Source: Desulforapulum sp034007745 (GTDB lineage Bacteria; Desulfobacterota; Desulfobacteria; Desulfobacterales; Desulfobacteraceae). Taken from it: a stretch of 64,000 bases of DNA. A program made the translations under genes and the position numbers. The DNA lies in the NCBI GenBank assembly GCA_034007745.1, contig JAVEQI010000016.1:1-64000 (forward strand), read 5' to 3'. Shown here one piece after another: positions 44,166 to 52,071 of this stretch. The notes beneath the pieces were generated by a model. It was given only the letters and a program-made list of their open reading frames with translations. It did not search any database and was not told where the DNA came from. Numbering within the stretch: the stretch's first letter is position 1; each line of letters begins with the position of its first letter.

Positions 44166-44321
44166 TTACTTACGTGTCTCTTTATGGGTCACGTGCCGCT
44201 TGCAAAATCTGCAGTATTTTTCAAACTCAAGCTTATCAGTAGTTATTCGCTTATTCTTCGTCGTTGTATAGTTCCTTCTTTTGCACTCTGTACATGCAAG
44301 AGTCACGTTTACTCTGGGCAC
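44166..44321 (-). CDS. rpmG: Ribosomal protein L33
   Basis: 51 aa. VNVTLACTECKRRNYTTTKN and a second Cys pair CRFCKRH make the zinc form of L33. GTG start with GGAG 6 bases upstream. Found between the tuf remnant and tRNA-Trp. Confidence 0.95.
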   Translation of the reverse strand: MPRVNVTLACTECKRRNYTTTKNKRITTDKLEFEKYCRFCKRHVTHKETRK

Positions 44322-44339
44322 TTGAAACTCCTTGATTTA

Positions 44340-44388
44340 TTATTCTATCAGAATGGCGCCATCCATCTGGGCTGCACCTGTAATCATG
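44340..44388 (-). pseudogene. Remnant of a second tuf gene
   Basis: 24 bases (44349-44372) are identical to tuf at 30482-30505, and the flanking part stays similar. The remnant codes for MITGAAQMDGAIL, the same residues as EF-Tu near position 110, then meets a stop. It sits behind the Thr-Tyr-Gly-Thr tRNA cluster, exactly where tufB lies in E. coli and many other bacteria. So a second tuf was deleted here. Confidence 0.8.
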
Positions 44389-44416
44389 CTTAAAATATCT
44401 CTTGCCACAAAAAAAG

Positions 44417-44493
44417 TGGAGCCCATGAACGGATTCGAACCGTTGAACCTCTTCCTTACCAAGGAAGCGCTCTACCTGCTGAGCTACATGGGC
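44417..44493 (-). tRNA. tRNA-Thr (GGT)
   Basis: Acceptor GCCCATG pairs with CATGGGC; anticodon loop CTTGGTA with GGT; T arm GGTTCGA; CCA encoded. Confidence 0.95.
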
Positions 44494-44542
44494 CTTGACT
44501 TTAAACAGTAAAACATTTATCTCTTGATTGCATAGAAGGGGA

Positions 44543-44618
44543 TGGAGCGGGAGACGAGGCTCGAACTCGCGACATTCAGCTTGGAAGGCTGAAGCTCTAC
44601 CAACTGAGCTACTCCCGC
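44543..44618 (-). tRNA. tRNA-Gly (TCC)
   Basis: Acceptor GCGGGAG pairs with CTCCCGC; anticodon loop CTTCCAA with TCC; CCA encoded. Confidence 0.95.
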
Positions 44619-44728
44619 TCATCTTAAAGGGGAACATGCACGGTTCGCACCTTTATATGAAGCTTCCATTCTATGCAGTACGCGACCTTGTTTCTTTATC
44701 AGGCAAGATCTCCTACATGAACTTTTTA

Positions 44729-44813
44729 TGGTGGTGGGGGGAGGATTTGAACCTCCGAAGGCTCTGCCGTCAGATTTACAGTCTGATCCCTTTGACCGCT
44801 CGGGAACCCCACC
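44729..44813 (-). tRNA. tRNA-Tyr (GTA)
   Basis: 85 bases with the long variable arm of bacterial tRNA-Tyr. Acceptor GGTGGGG pairs with CCCCACC; anticodon GTA; CCA encoded. Confidence 0.95.
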
Positions 44814-44825
44814 ATTTCTTTGTAC

Positions 44826-44901
44826 TGGAGCCGATACCCCGAATCGAACGGAGGACATTCTCATTACAAGTGAGATGCTCTACCTACTGAGCTATATCGG
44901 C
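44826..44901 (-). tRNA. tRNA-Thr (TGT)
   Basis: Acceptor GCCGATA pairs with TATCGGC; anticodon loop CTTGTAA with TGT; CCA encoded. First gene of the long minus-strand block. Confidence 0.95.
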
Positions 44902-44944
44902 TTACCGTGCCGCAAAACAAACCCTTTCACGACAAGACCGGCGA

Positions 44945-44973
44945 ATAGTATCAGAGGAATTTGTGTTTATCAA
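44945..44973 (-). promoter_or_regulatory. Sigma-70-like promoter of the tRNA-secE block
   Basis: Minus-strand TTGATA (44968-44973), 17-base spacer, TACTAT (44945-44950), about 45 bases before tRNA-Thr. The rest of 44902-45225 holds only this and the mltD promoter. Confidence 0.75.
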
Positions 44974-45139
44974 CCCCGGAAAAAACCAGCCAGGGCCGAT
45001 TAAAAGAATTAAAAACGTCAATATCGCCCTTTAGCTAGTTTTTAAGCCCGTTTCCTTCTAATTTCTATATCCATCACCATTTCAAACAAAACCAAGCCCA
45101 AACATTCTCATTTTATCCTTTAATTTGGAAGATATATGC

Positions 45140-45168
45140 TTGACACCCCCCGGTTAATTCTATATTCA
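45140..45168 (+). promoter_or_regulatory. Sigma-70-like promoter for the lytic transglycosylase
   Basis: TTGACA (45140-45145), 17-base spacer, TATTCA (45163-45168), 58 bases before the ATG. Confidence 0.65.
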
Positions 45169-45225
45169 TGTGTCGTTGAACAGTTTTTATAACCTCAACC
45201 CTAATCCCAGGAACGATAATTCTCC

Positions 45226-47007
45226 ATGAAAAAAATTCAATCCCTCATAATAATACCCTTTGTCATCATGGGCTGCCAGTCAGCAATTAAGAACGGCCCT
45301 TCAACTGTCAATCCAGAAACCGGGAAAATCGAACAGTCTGCTCCATCTAAGCGGTCCCCTTCCTCCTACGGCCCTGCCCTGAAAACCTCCTCGACCGATG
45401 CTCCAGGAAAAAAGGCCGGTTCAAACACTAAATCTGCGAAGCAAACTGCCAAAAGGGACATTACCCAGGAAAAAATCGACCAGGCTCTGGAAATCTGCAA
45501 CTCAGCCCAGGAGCTTTGGGAAAAGGGGGAGCTCGATAGCGCCCTGTCTGAGCTGGATCTTGCCTACTCAACCATACTTGACCTGGACACCAGCACCCAT
45601 CCCCTCTGCAACCAGCAGAAGGAGGATCTGAGGTACATGATCTCCAAACGGATACTGGAAATATATGCGTCCAGAAACATCGTTGTCACGGGTACCCACG
45701 ACGCAATCCCCATAACCCTGAATGATTATGTCCAGAAAGAGATCGACCTCCTGACCGGCCAGGAACGAAACTTCTTCACTCAATCCATTGAGAGGGCAGG
45801 CAGTTATCAGCCGTTTATCGCCCTTGAGCTGAAAAAAGCAGGCATCCCCGAAGAGCTCTCCTGGCTTCCCCTCATTGAAAGCGGATTCAAAATCAGGGCT
45901 CTTTCACCGGCGCGGGCCCTGGGCCTGTGGCAGTTCATTCCCTCCACCGGCTATAAGTTCGGCCTCAAGCGCAACTACTATGTTGACGAACGCCTCGACC
46001 CTGTCAAATCGACCCACGCCGCCATTGCCTACCTAAAGGAACTCCACGGCATGTTCGGAGACTGGGCCACCGTGCTTGCGGCCTATAACTGCGGAGAAGG
46101 CAGGGTCCTAAGGACAATAAGAAAACAGAACATCAACTACCTCGACAACTTCTGGGATCTCTACGAGCAGCTGCCGAGGGAGACAGCCAGATACGTCCCC
46201 CGCTTCCTTGCAACCATCCACATCCTGAGGAACCTGGAAAAGTACCAGATCCAGCCAACTGCGATAGCACAGCCCTTCGAATATACAACCTGCACCATGA
46301 ACAAGCAGATACAGCTCAAGGATATTGCACGGGAGATCCAGGTAGACCCCACCCTGCTCAAGGATCTCAACCCGGAACTCAGGTACGCCCTTGTGCCCCC
46401 TGAAGAGTATGAGATTAGAATTCCATCTGAAAAGGCAAATCTGTTCCTTGCAAAGATAGACGGGATAAACTCCTCATACACCCCGCCGACAACAACCTAC
46501 GCCTACCACAAGATCCGCCGGGGAGAAACCCTGTCGGCAATTGCCACACGCTACAACACCTCTATCAAGACCCTTGCGGCAACCAACAACATCACGAAAA
46601 AAAGCGTCATTGTTGCGGGAAGTGTTCTAAAGGTTCCAACCTCAGGCACCGACTCCCTGCCGCCTGACGCAAAGGGAAAAGTCCCCGCCGTGACGGCTAA
46701 GCCGGTCAACTATCAGGTAAAACAAGGAGATAACCTCTGGATCATTGCCGGGCGCTACAAGACCACCACCAAAGCCATAATGGCGGCAAACAACCTCAAG
46801 GGCTCTACCCTTTACATCGGACAAAATCTTAAAATTCCTGGCAAGGCGGCCGTCATCCAAAAGACTTCCACCCATTTTGTAAAATCCGGAGATAACCCCT
46901 TTACAATCGCCCAAAAATATAATATGACTCTCCATCGTCTGCTCGCGTTGAACCATCTTTCTGCCAGCAGCAAGATATACCCGGGCCAGAAACTTCTTGT
47001 CGAGTAG
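45226..47007 (+). CDS. mltD: MltD-like membrane-bound lytic transglycosylase with three LysM domains
   Basis: 593 aa lipoprotein (lipobox VIMGC, Cys17) that cleaves peptidoglycan. A Ser/Lys-rich linker is followed by the SLT domain: catalytic Glu218 in WLPLIESGF, ALGLWQFIPSTG, and VLAAYNCGEGRV (family 1D). Three LysM modules bind glycan at the end: from YHKIRRGETLSAIATRY (about 425), YQVKQGDNLWIIAGRY (about 495) and HFVKSGDNPFTIAQKY (about 550). It is transcribed away from the tRNA block. Confidence 0.93.
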   Translation: MKKIQSLIIIPFVIMGCQSAIKNGPSTVNPETGKIEQSAPSKRSPSSYGPALKTSSTDAPGKKAGSNTKSAKQTAKRDITQEKIDQALEICNSAQELWEKGELDSALSELDLAYSTILDLDTSTHPLCNQQKEDLRYMISKRILEIYASRNIVVTGTHDAIPITLNDYVQKEIDLLTGQERNFFTQSIERAGSYQPFIALELKKAGIPEELSWLPLIESGFKIRALSPARALGLWQFIPSTGYKFGLKRNYYVDERLDPVKSTHAAIAYLKELHGMFGDWATVLAAYNCGEGRVLRTIRKQNINYLDNFWDLYEQLPRETARYVPRFLATIHILRNLEKYQIQPTAIAQPFEYTTCTMNKQIQLKDIAREIQVDPTLLKDLNPELRYALVPPEEYEIRIPSEKANLFLAKIDGINSSYTPPTTTYAYHKIRRGETLSAIATRYNTSIKTLAATNNITKKSVIVAGSVLKVPTSGTDSLPPDAKGKVPAVTAKPVNYQVKQGDNLWIIAGRYKTTTKAIMAANNLKGSTLYIGQNLKIPGKAAVIQKTSTHFVKSGDNPFTIAQKYNMTLHRLLALNHLSASSKIYPGQKLLVE

Positions 47008-47018
47008 ATACCAGGAAC

Positions 47019-47093
47019 GCCCCCGTAGCTCAGTGGATAGAGCATTGGATTCCTAATCCATGTGCGCAAGTTCGATTCTTGCCGGGGGCACCA
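47019..47093 (+). tRNA. tRNA-Arg (CCT)
   Basis: Acceptor GCCCCCG pairs with CGGGGGC; anticodon CCT in the loop TTCCTAA; T arm GTTCGAT; CCA encoded. Lies 11 bases after the mltD stop. Confidence 0.95.
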
Positions 47094-47101
47094 CACAAGG
47101 A

Positions 47102-47129
47102 ACTTGAGACTTGAAACAAGAGACAAGAT
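47102..47129. repeat. Heptad array, CTTG/CAAG family (4 units)
   Basis: ACTTGAG, ACTTGAA, ACAAGAG, ACAAGAT: the core CTTG inverts to CAAG halfway. Degenerate units continue to about 47163, over a possible upstream ATG at 47130 of the U32 gene. Confidence 0.7.
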
Positions 47130-47186
47130 ATGCCCTCAAGAGACTTGAAACAGAAGACAAGGGGCGGCCCTGTTCAAATTTCAACC

Positions 47187-48434
47187 ATGAAGAAACCAGA
47201 GCTCCTCGCCCCTGCAGGCGACCTTGAAAAGCTTGAAATTGCCGTTGAGTTCGGGGCCGACGCCGTGTATCTTGCGGGCAAAGAGTTCAGCCTCAGAAAC
47301 TTTTCAGGCAACTTTACCGACCAGGATCTGACCCGGGGAATCGAACTTGCCCACAGTGCCGGTGTCAAGGTGTACCTTGCCTGCAACATCTATTCACGCA
47401 GCCCCGAGCAGACCGCCATCGCCCGTTATCTCGAACGGCTGGGACACCTCAACCCGGACGCCGTCATCATTGCCGACCCCGGCATCATCGACCTTGCCGC
47501 GAACATCATTCCCCAGATCCCCATTCATTTAAGCACCCAGGCAAACACGACCAACTACAACGCTGTCAACTTCTGGGCAAAGGCGGGGGTCAGGCGGGTC
47601 AACCTTGCCAGGGAACTGAACCTGGAAGAGATAGCAGAGATAAAGAGACGCACGGACCTTGAAATCGAGACCTTTGTCCATGGGGCCATGTGCATCTCCT
47701 ACTCCGGGCGCTGTCTGCTGAGTAATTTCCTTTCAGGCCGGGACAGCAATCAGGGGTTGTGCAGCCACCCCTGCCGGTGGAACTACTCCGTGGTCGAAGA
47801 GCTCAGACCCGGCAATTTTCATTCAATCATGGAGGATGACCGGGGATCATACCTGTTCAACTCAAAGGATCTGTGCATGATCGATCACATCCCCGAACTT
47901 GTCGAGGCTGGAATTGATTCCCTCAAGATCGAAGGCCGTATGAAGGGGATAAGCTACCTCGCCTCCGTGGTAAAGGCCTATCGAACGGCCATTGACACCT
48001 ATACGGCTGACCCTGACCATTTCGCCCCTGCCCCGGAATGGAGACAGGAACTCGCCCAGCTCTACCATCGCGGATATTGCACGGGCTTTTACTTCAACGA
48101 TCCTGACCAGACTCTTCCCAACTACGAAAATGTAAAGCTGGGAATGATCCATGGCTTTATCGGAAGGATTCTTGACTCGCCCGGGGAAAAACAGATAAGA
48201 GTTGAAATCAAAAACAAGGTATCCCCAGGCGACACCATCGAAATCCTCACCCCCAGGGGTAAAAACCCGCAAACCACAGTCACCCAGGTCTTGAACAAAA
48301 ACATGGTGGCTGTTGACCATGCCCAGCCAAACACCTGTTCAACCCTGGTGCTTGAAATGGATGTGCCTTGCCGGGGGATTGTTAGAAAAACAATAGCACG
48401 ATCTTTCAGCTCTGCTGCTGCCCGGAATAAATAA
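47187..48434 (+). CDS. U32 peptidase-family protein, TrhP/YegQ-like tRNA hydroxylation
   Basis: 415 aa from MKKPELLAPAGDLEKLEIAV, the standard start of U32 proteins. The signature ETFVHGAMCISYSGRC (about 165-180) and downstream cysteines (LCSHPCRW) are present. Relatives TrhP/YegQ make 5-hydroxyuridine at tRNA position 34; others were called collagenase-like proteases. An ATG at 47130 would add 19 residues of repeat-coded sequence and is disfavoured, though 47187 lacks a clear ribosome site. Confidence 0.87.
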   Translation: MKKPELLAPAGDLEKLEIAVEFGADAVYLAGKEFSLRNFSGNFTDQDLTRGIELAHSAGVKVYLACNIYSRSPEQTAIARYLERLGHLNPDAVIIADPGIIDLAANIIPQIPIHLSTQANTTNYNAVNFWAKAGVRRVNLARELNLEEIAEIKRRTDLEIETFVHGAMCISYSGRCLLSNFLSGRDSNQGLCSHPCRWNYSVVEELRPGNFHSIMEDDRGSYLFNSKDLCMIDHIPELVEAGIDSLKIEGRMKGISYLASVVKAYRTAIDTYTADPDHFAPAPEWRQELAQLYHRGYCTGFYFNDPDQTLPNYENVKLGMIHGFIGRILDSPGEKQIRVEIKNKVSPGDTIEILTPRGKNPQTTVTQVLNKNMVAVDHAQPNTCSTLVLEMDVPCRGIVRKTIARSFSSAAARNK

Positions 48435-49479
48435 TCTTGACAGAAATGGGAGCATGTTTCCAAACGTTCGGCTTGGGAAGGATCTGCTCCTCGGACACGG
48501 TGAGCCAGTTTATGTCAAACTTCAACTCCCGCATGCGGCCGCCCTCCGAGGGAAGGGCATGGGGGGTATAGGCATAAACAACGTTAAAGATGCACACAGC
48601 TAGCCTGCCCTCCTTTGCCACCACATAGTTCCTGGTGAAACTTGCCTGGGAAATGCCGGCAGACTTTGATATTTCGGCCACCTCTTCCCTGGTAAAACGC
48701 ATGAGAATGGACTTTGAGATTCCTTGTTCATCGATCCTCAAAAGAGCCCTTGACTCGCTACTGCCGACATAAACCGTCGTTATGCCCTGGATCTTTCTGA
48801 AATACTGAGCCGCAACAATGGCGGCAGTTCTTCTGCCGCCTGCAAGCACGGGCATGCCATAATATTCGAAAAACTTCTTCTGGAGATTCTCCGCATATTT
48901 ATCCCCCTTTTCGTAAAGATCCTTGGAGATATAGCGCAGATCCCGGGCCAGATCCTCTGCTGCATCGGCAATGGGCCAGTCGATCCTGACGTGAAAATGG
49001 GTCAGGGCATAACGGTCAAGGGTTCCAGTGCGCAATTCCCTCTGGATCAAGAGGGCATAGTCCACGGGAAGAAGGGTCTTCATAAAATCGAAAAAACCCT
49101 TGGTATCCATGAACTTGAGATTCCGGTGGTAGGACTCTTCCTCTTGAAAATCCAGATACTCCATGAGGTTGGTCTTGGTGGTTTTATTGACGTCGAAATA
49201 GCGGATATACTTTTTATGGATTTGATCCACAACCGCCTCTGAAAAAAGCACAAGAAAAGAGTTCTGAAGCTCAAACTCGACGGACGGGATTCTGGCCCTG
49301 GGTTTTAGTTCCCTTATTTCCACAAAGGGATAATCAACCTTTTCCCGGGAAAAATTTTTATAGGAATCCACCAGTGCATACCCGAGGATAAACTGATCCA
49401 GCTCATCCCTCAAAAGCTCGTAATAGGATCGCCTGAGTTTATCCTTTCGGCTTAGCCTGTGTCGTGCGCAACAGAACAT
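48406..49479 (-). CDS. Conserved protein of unknown function
   Basis: 357 aa, no signal peptide or membrane segment. I recognise no family. The N-terminal CCARHRLSRKDKLRRSYYEL is basic; the middle contains LLPVDYALLIQRELRTGTL; the C-terminal part has AGGRRTAAIVAAQYFRKI and a helix-turn-like FTREEVAEISKSAGISQ. AGGA precedes the ATG at 49479; earlier in-frame starts would overlap pgk. Its end overlaps the convergent U32 gene by 29 bases. It follows pgk by 10 bases and is likely in its operon. Confidence 0.7.
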   Translation of the reverse strand: MFCCARHRLSRKDKLRRSYYELLRDELDQFILGYALVDSYKNFSREKVDYPFVEIRELKPRARIPSVEFELQNSFLVLFSEAVVDQIHKKYIRYFDVNKTTKTNLMEYLDFQEEESYHRNLKFMDTKGFFDFMKTLLPVDYALLIQRELRTGTLDRYALTHFHVRIDWPIADAAEDLARDLRYISKDLYEKGDKYAENLQKKFFEYYGMPVLAGGRRTAAIVAAQYFRKIQGITTVYVGSSESRALLRIDEQGISKSILMRFTREEVAEISKSAGISQASFTRNYVVAKEGRLAVCIFNVVYAYTPHALPSEGGRMRELKFDINWLTVSEEQILPKPNVWKHAPISVKIIYSGQQQS

Positions 49480-49489
49480 ATCTATCCTT

Positions 49490-50677
49490 TTATTTTTTAT
49501 CCAGAGCCACGACTCCCGGAAGTTTTTTCCCCTCCATGAGATGGAGAAAAGCACCGCCCCCCGTGGAAACATAGCTGATTTTATCCGCAACCCCGCACAT
49601 GTTCACAGCAAGCCCCGTATCTCCGCCGCCCACAACGGAAAAAGCCTTGGAATCTGCAATGGCATCGGCCATTTTCTGGGTCCCTGCCCTGAAGGGCTCC
49701 ATCTCAAACACCCCCATGGGTCCGTTCCAGACAATAGTTCCGGCTGCCTTGACGGCCGCCTCAAAAAGCCTGGCTGTTTCAGGACCTATGTCAAGGGCCA
49801 TCCAGCCCTGGGGAACTTCTGCAGCCTCCACTGTCCGGATTCCAGCATCAGCTTTAAACTCATCTGCAACCACGAGATCCACAGGCAGAATCAGCTGGAC
49901 TCCCCTCTTCTCTGCCGTTTCAACAATGCGCGCAGCTGTTTCAATAAGCTCCTCTTCCACCATGGAGGCACCCACCTCACTGCCCTGGCTCTTCAGAAAA
50001 GTATTGGCCATGGCACCGCCGATCAAAAGGGTGTTTACATGGTTAAGCATGTTCTCAAGGGCCGCAAGCTTGCTCGACACCTTGGCTCCGCCGATCACAG
50101 CCACAAGGGGTCGAACTGGATTCTCAACGGAATCAGTGAAGCACTTCACCTCTTTTTCCAGCAGAAAACCGGCACAGGCCTCATCCACAAACTCGGTGAT
50201 GGCAACAATGGATGCCGCACTTCTGTGGCTCACGGCAAAGGCATCGTTCACATACACCTGGCAGAGATCGGCAAGGGACCGGGCAAATTCCGGGTCATTT
50301 TCCCCCTCCCCCGGGTAAAACCTCAGATTCTCCAGCACAAGCACCTGGCCCGGCTCAAGGCCTGCAACCCGCGCCTTCACCTCAGGCCCGATGCAGTCAT
50401 CAATAAAATCCACAGAAGTGCCCGGGGGCAGAAGCTCTGCCAGCCTCTTTGCGGCGGGTTCAAGGGAAAGGGCCGCCACCCGTTTTCCCTTTGGCCGCCC
50501 CATATGGGAGGCAATCACAATCTTAGCCCCCTTTTCCACAAGAAAATTAATCAGGGGAAGGGTAGCCTGTATGCGGTTATCATCGGCAATTTTGCCGTCT
50601 TCATCCATGGGCAGATTATAATCCACACGCACCAGAACGGTCTTCGAAGTAAAATCTAAATCCATAACTGTTTGCAT
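49490..50677 (-). CDS. pgk: Phosphoglycerate kinase
   Basis: 395 aa; transfers phosphate between 1,3-bisphosphoglycerate and ADP in glycolysis/gluconeogenesis. VLVRVDYNLPMDEDGKIADD binds 3-phosphoglycerate with SHMGRPKG; VAVIGGAKVSSKLAALENM and VVGGGDTG are in the nucleotide half. AAGGAGG lies before the ATG. Confidence 0.97.
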   Translation of the reverse strand: MQTVMDLDFTSKTVLVRVDYNLPMDEDGKIADDNRIQATLPLINFLVEKGAKIVIASHMGRPKGKRVAALSLEPAAKRLAELLPPGTSVDFIDDCIGPEVKARVAGLEPGQVLVLENLRFYPGEGENDPEFARSLADLCQVYVNDAFAVSHRSAASIVAITEFVDEACAGFLLEKEVKCFTDSVENPVRPLVAVIGGAKVSSKLAALENMLNHVNTLLIGGAMANTFLKSQGSEVGASMVEEELIETAARIVETAEKRGVQLILPVDLVVADEFKADAGIRTVEAAEVPQGWMALDIGPETARLFEAAVKAAGTIVWNGPMGVFEMEPFRAGTQKMADAIADSKAFSVVGGGDTGLAVNMCGVADKISYVSTGGGAFLHLMEGKKLPGVVALDKK

Positions 50678-50708
50678 TAAAACCTCCTTGAGGCTTTCTA
50701 TAAGAAAC

Positions 50709-50736
50709 AGCTTTTAGCTCTTAGCTAACAGCTATC
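50709..50736. repeat. Heptad array, TAGC/GCTA family (4 units)
   Basis: AGCTTTT, AGCTCTT, AGCTAAC, AGCTATC, then the dispersed core GTGTTTCAATATTCGTTGTG (50737-50756). It starts 31 bases upstream of pgk. Confidence 0.7.
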
Positions 50737-50830
50737 GTGTTTCAATATTCGTTGTGGCCGGATGCCTCTCGCTCCGGCCGTGCCGGTTTATATGAAACTC
50801 CGCTGTCCGAGTCTCGACTATACAGCCCTC

Positions 50831-50998
50831 TTTGGTTACCCTGACCGGAACATGGTAAACCAAAGGGTTTAGGATTTTTGCCCTTTCAGGCGTTAAGAAG
50901 CGCAGGCTGTTTGAGGACTTTAGCCCGCAGTTCCTGCGCTTTAGGCTGGAAGGGCAAAAATCCTCCCGACGTTTACCGTTCCGGTCAGGGTAACCAAA
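50831..50998. repeat. 168-bp hairpin repeat element
   Basis: The outer arms pair perfectly over 21 bases (50831-50851 with 50978-50998) and continue after a 2-base bulge (50854-50860 with 50971-50977). Inner arms (50871-50906 with 50933-50964) begin AGGATTTTTGCCC and end GGGCAAAAATCCT. No reading frame. A fragment of its edge is at 1349-1370. Fills most of the 364-base spacer between pgk and the Cys-rich gene. Confidence 0.8.
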
Positions 50999-51024
50999 GG
51001 GGGCGGAATGAAACTACTATCTCT

Positions 51025-51045
51025 AAGCTAAAACCTAACAGCTAA
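51025..51045. repeat. Heptad array, GCTA family (3 units)
   Basis: AAGCTAA, AACCTAA, CAGCTAA. The stop codon of the Cys-rich gene (51042-51044) is inside the last unit. Confidence 0.6.
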
Positions 51046-51338
51046 ACAACCCTCTTTGACAGAAGCTTCTTACGCGACCACCGCCCAAAAAATCCAATCA
51101 TCCCAGCCTGCTCACTCCTCTCAATAAGCTCCTCCTGAACCGGAACCCCCTGGGCACCTCCCATGGCACTCCTCAAGCAGGCAGTCTTGCAGGGACAATA
51201 ATACATACACTCATCCGGTGTTTCACGCAAACCCCGATCGGTCATGGGAAAAACCTTATCAAGGGTCCCGAAACAATCGGGCCTTGAATCCCCGGAATTT
51301 GTCTGAGCCCCCTGGGCCCCCTGGATTTTTTTATCCAT
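51042..51338 (-). CDS. Small Cys-rich protein of unknown function
   Basis: 98 aa. Cysteines cluster in the middle (DCFGTLDKVF, ECMYYCPCKTACLRSAM), a pattern that could bind zinc or an iron-sulfur centre. Basic C-terminus. The ATG at 51338 overlaps the radC end by 8 bases, so translation is coupled. Family not recognised. Confidence 0.65.
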   Translation of the reverse strand: MDKKIQGAQGAQTNSGDSRPDCFGTLDKVFPMTDRGLRETPDECMYYCPCKTACLRSAMGGAQGVPVQEELIERSEQAGMIGFFGRWSRKKLLSKRVV

Positions 51339-52071
51339 GTTGAATCTCAAACTCCCTTTTATACTCTGCAATCAAACCCTGGTCAGCGAAGCTGTAAAAC
51401 CCCTCTCCACCGGTGATCAGGTGTTCATGAACGGTTATTCCGGCATGGGCCAGGGCAAAAAAAAGTCGTCGGGTGATGGCAAGGTCCTCCGGCGAGGGAG
51501 TGGCCACCCCGGACGGATGATTATGGGCAAAGATCAGGGCAGCAGCCCTGTGCTCCAGAGCCTTTGCAATAACCTCCCTGGGATAGACGGCCGACGAGGA
51601 GAGGCTTCCCTGGAAAAGGATCTCGCTTGCGAGCACCCGGTTCTTTGCATCAAGAAAGATTCCCACAAAAACTTCAGTTGGCCGATGGCCGATGAACTGC
51701 TCAAGAAAGTTCCAGAGGTCCCGGGAATTTTTAAGCACTGTTTTGGATCGAATCCTGTGCTCAAGATACCGGTCAGAAACCTCCTTCACGAGCTTTATGC
51801 CCAGGGAATTTGAAGGCCCCACCCCTTTAACCCGGCTGAGTTCCTCGATACTTGCCTCAAACACTCCCTGGAGAGTCTTGAACCTGGTCAACAGTTCTTT
51901 TGCGCTGGGCTTGCAATCCCTTCTCGGCGTGTTGAGGATCAAGAGAAGTTCAATCACCTCATAGTCAAGAAAACCTGCAAGCCCATTGGCGAGGAACCGC
52001 TGCTTAAGACGCTGGCGATGCCCCTTATTCTGATCCTGCTTCTGGCTCCTCTGGGTGGTCGTCTGGTTCAT
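51331..52071 (-). CDS. radC: RadC family JAB-domain protein
   Basis: 246 aa. N-terminal helix-hairpin-helix region (about 20-100, LSRVKGVGPSNSLGIKL) and a C-terminal JAB/MPN metalloprotease-like domain with HNHPSGVATPSPED (about 185). The DNA-repair role once assigned to RadC is not supported in general; the biochemical activity is unknown. Its start overlaps one possible gyrA end. Confidence 0.92.
   Translation of the reverse strand: MNQTTTQRSQKQDQNKGHRQRLKQRFLANGLAGFLDYEVIELLLILNTPRRDCKPSAKELLTRFKTLQGVFEASIEELSRVKGVGPSNSLGIKLVKEVSDRYLEHRIRSKTVLKNSRDLWNFLEQFIGHRPTEVFVGIFLDAKNRVLASEILFQGSLSSSAVYPREVIAKALEHRAAALIFAHNHPSGVATPSPEDLAITRRLFFALAHAGITVHEHLITGGEGFYSFADQGLIAEYKREFEIQHG

Noticed and set aside
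44251..44637. 128-codon frame across tRNA-Thr, tRNA-Gly and rpmG
   Set aside because: Crosses two tRNA genes in a different frame from rpmG; not a gene.
49541..50659. 372-codon plus-strand frame opposite pgk
   Set aside because: Antisense to an intact phosphoglycerate kinase; no recognisable motif or ribosome site.
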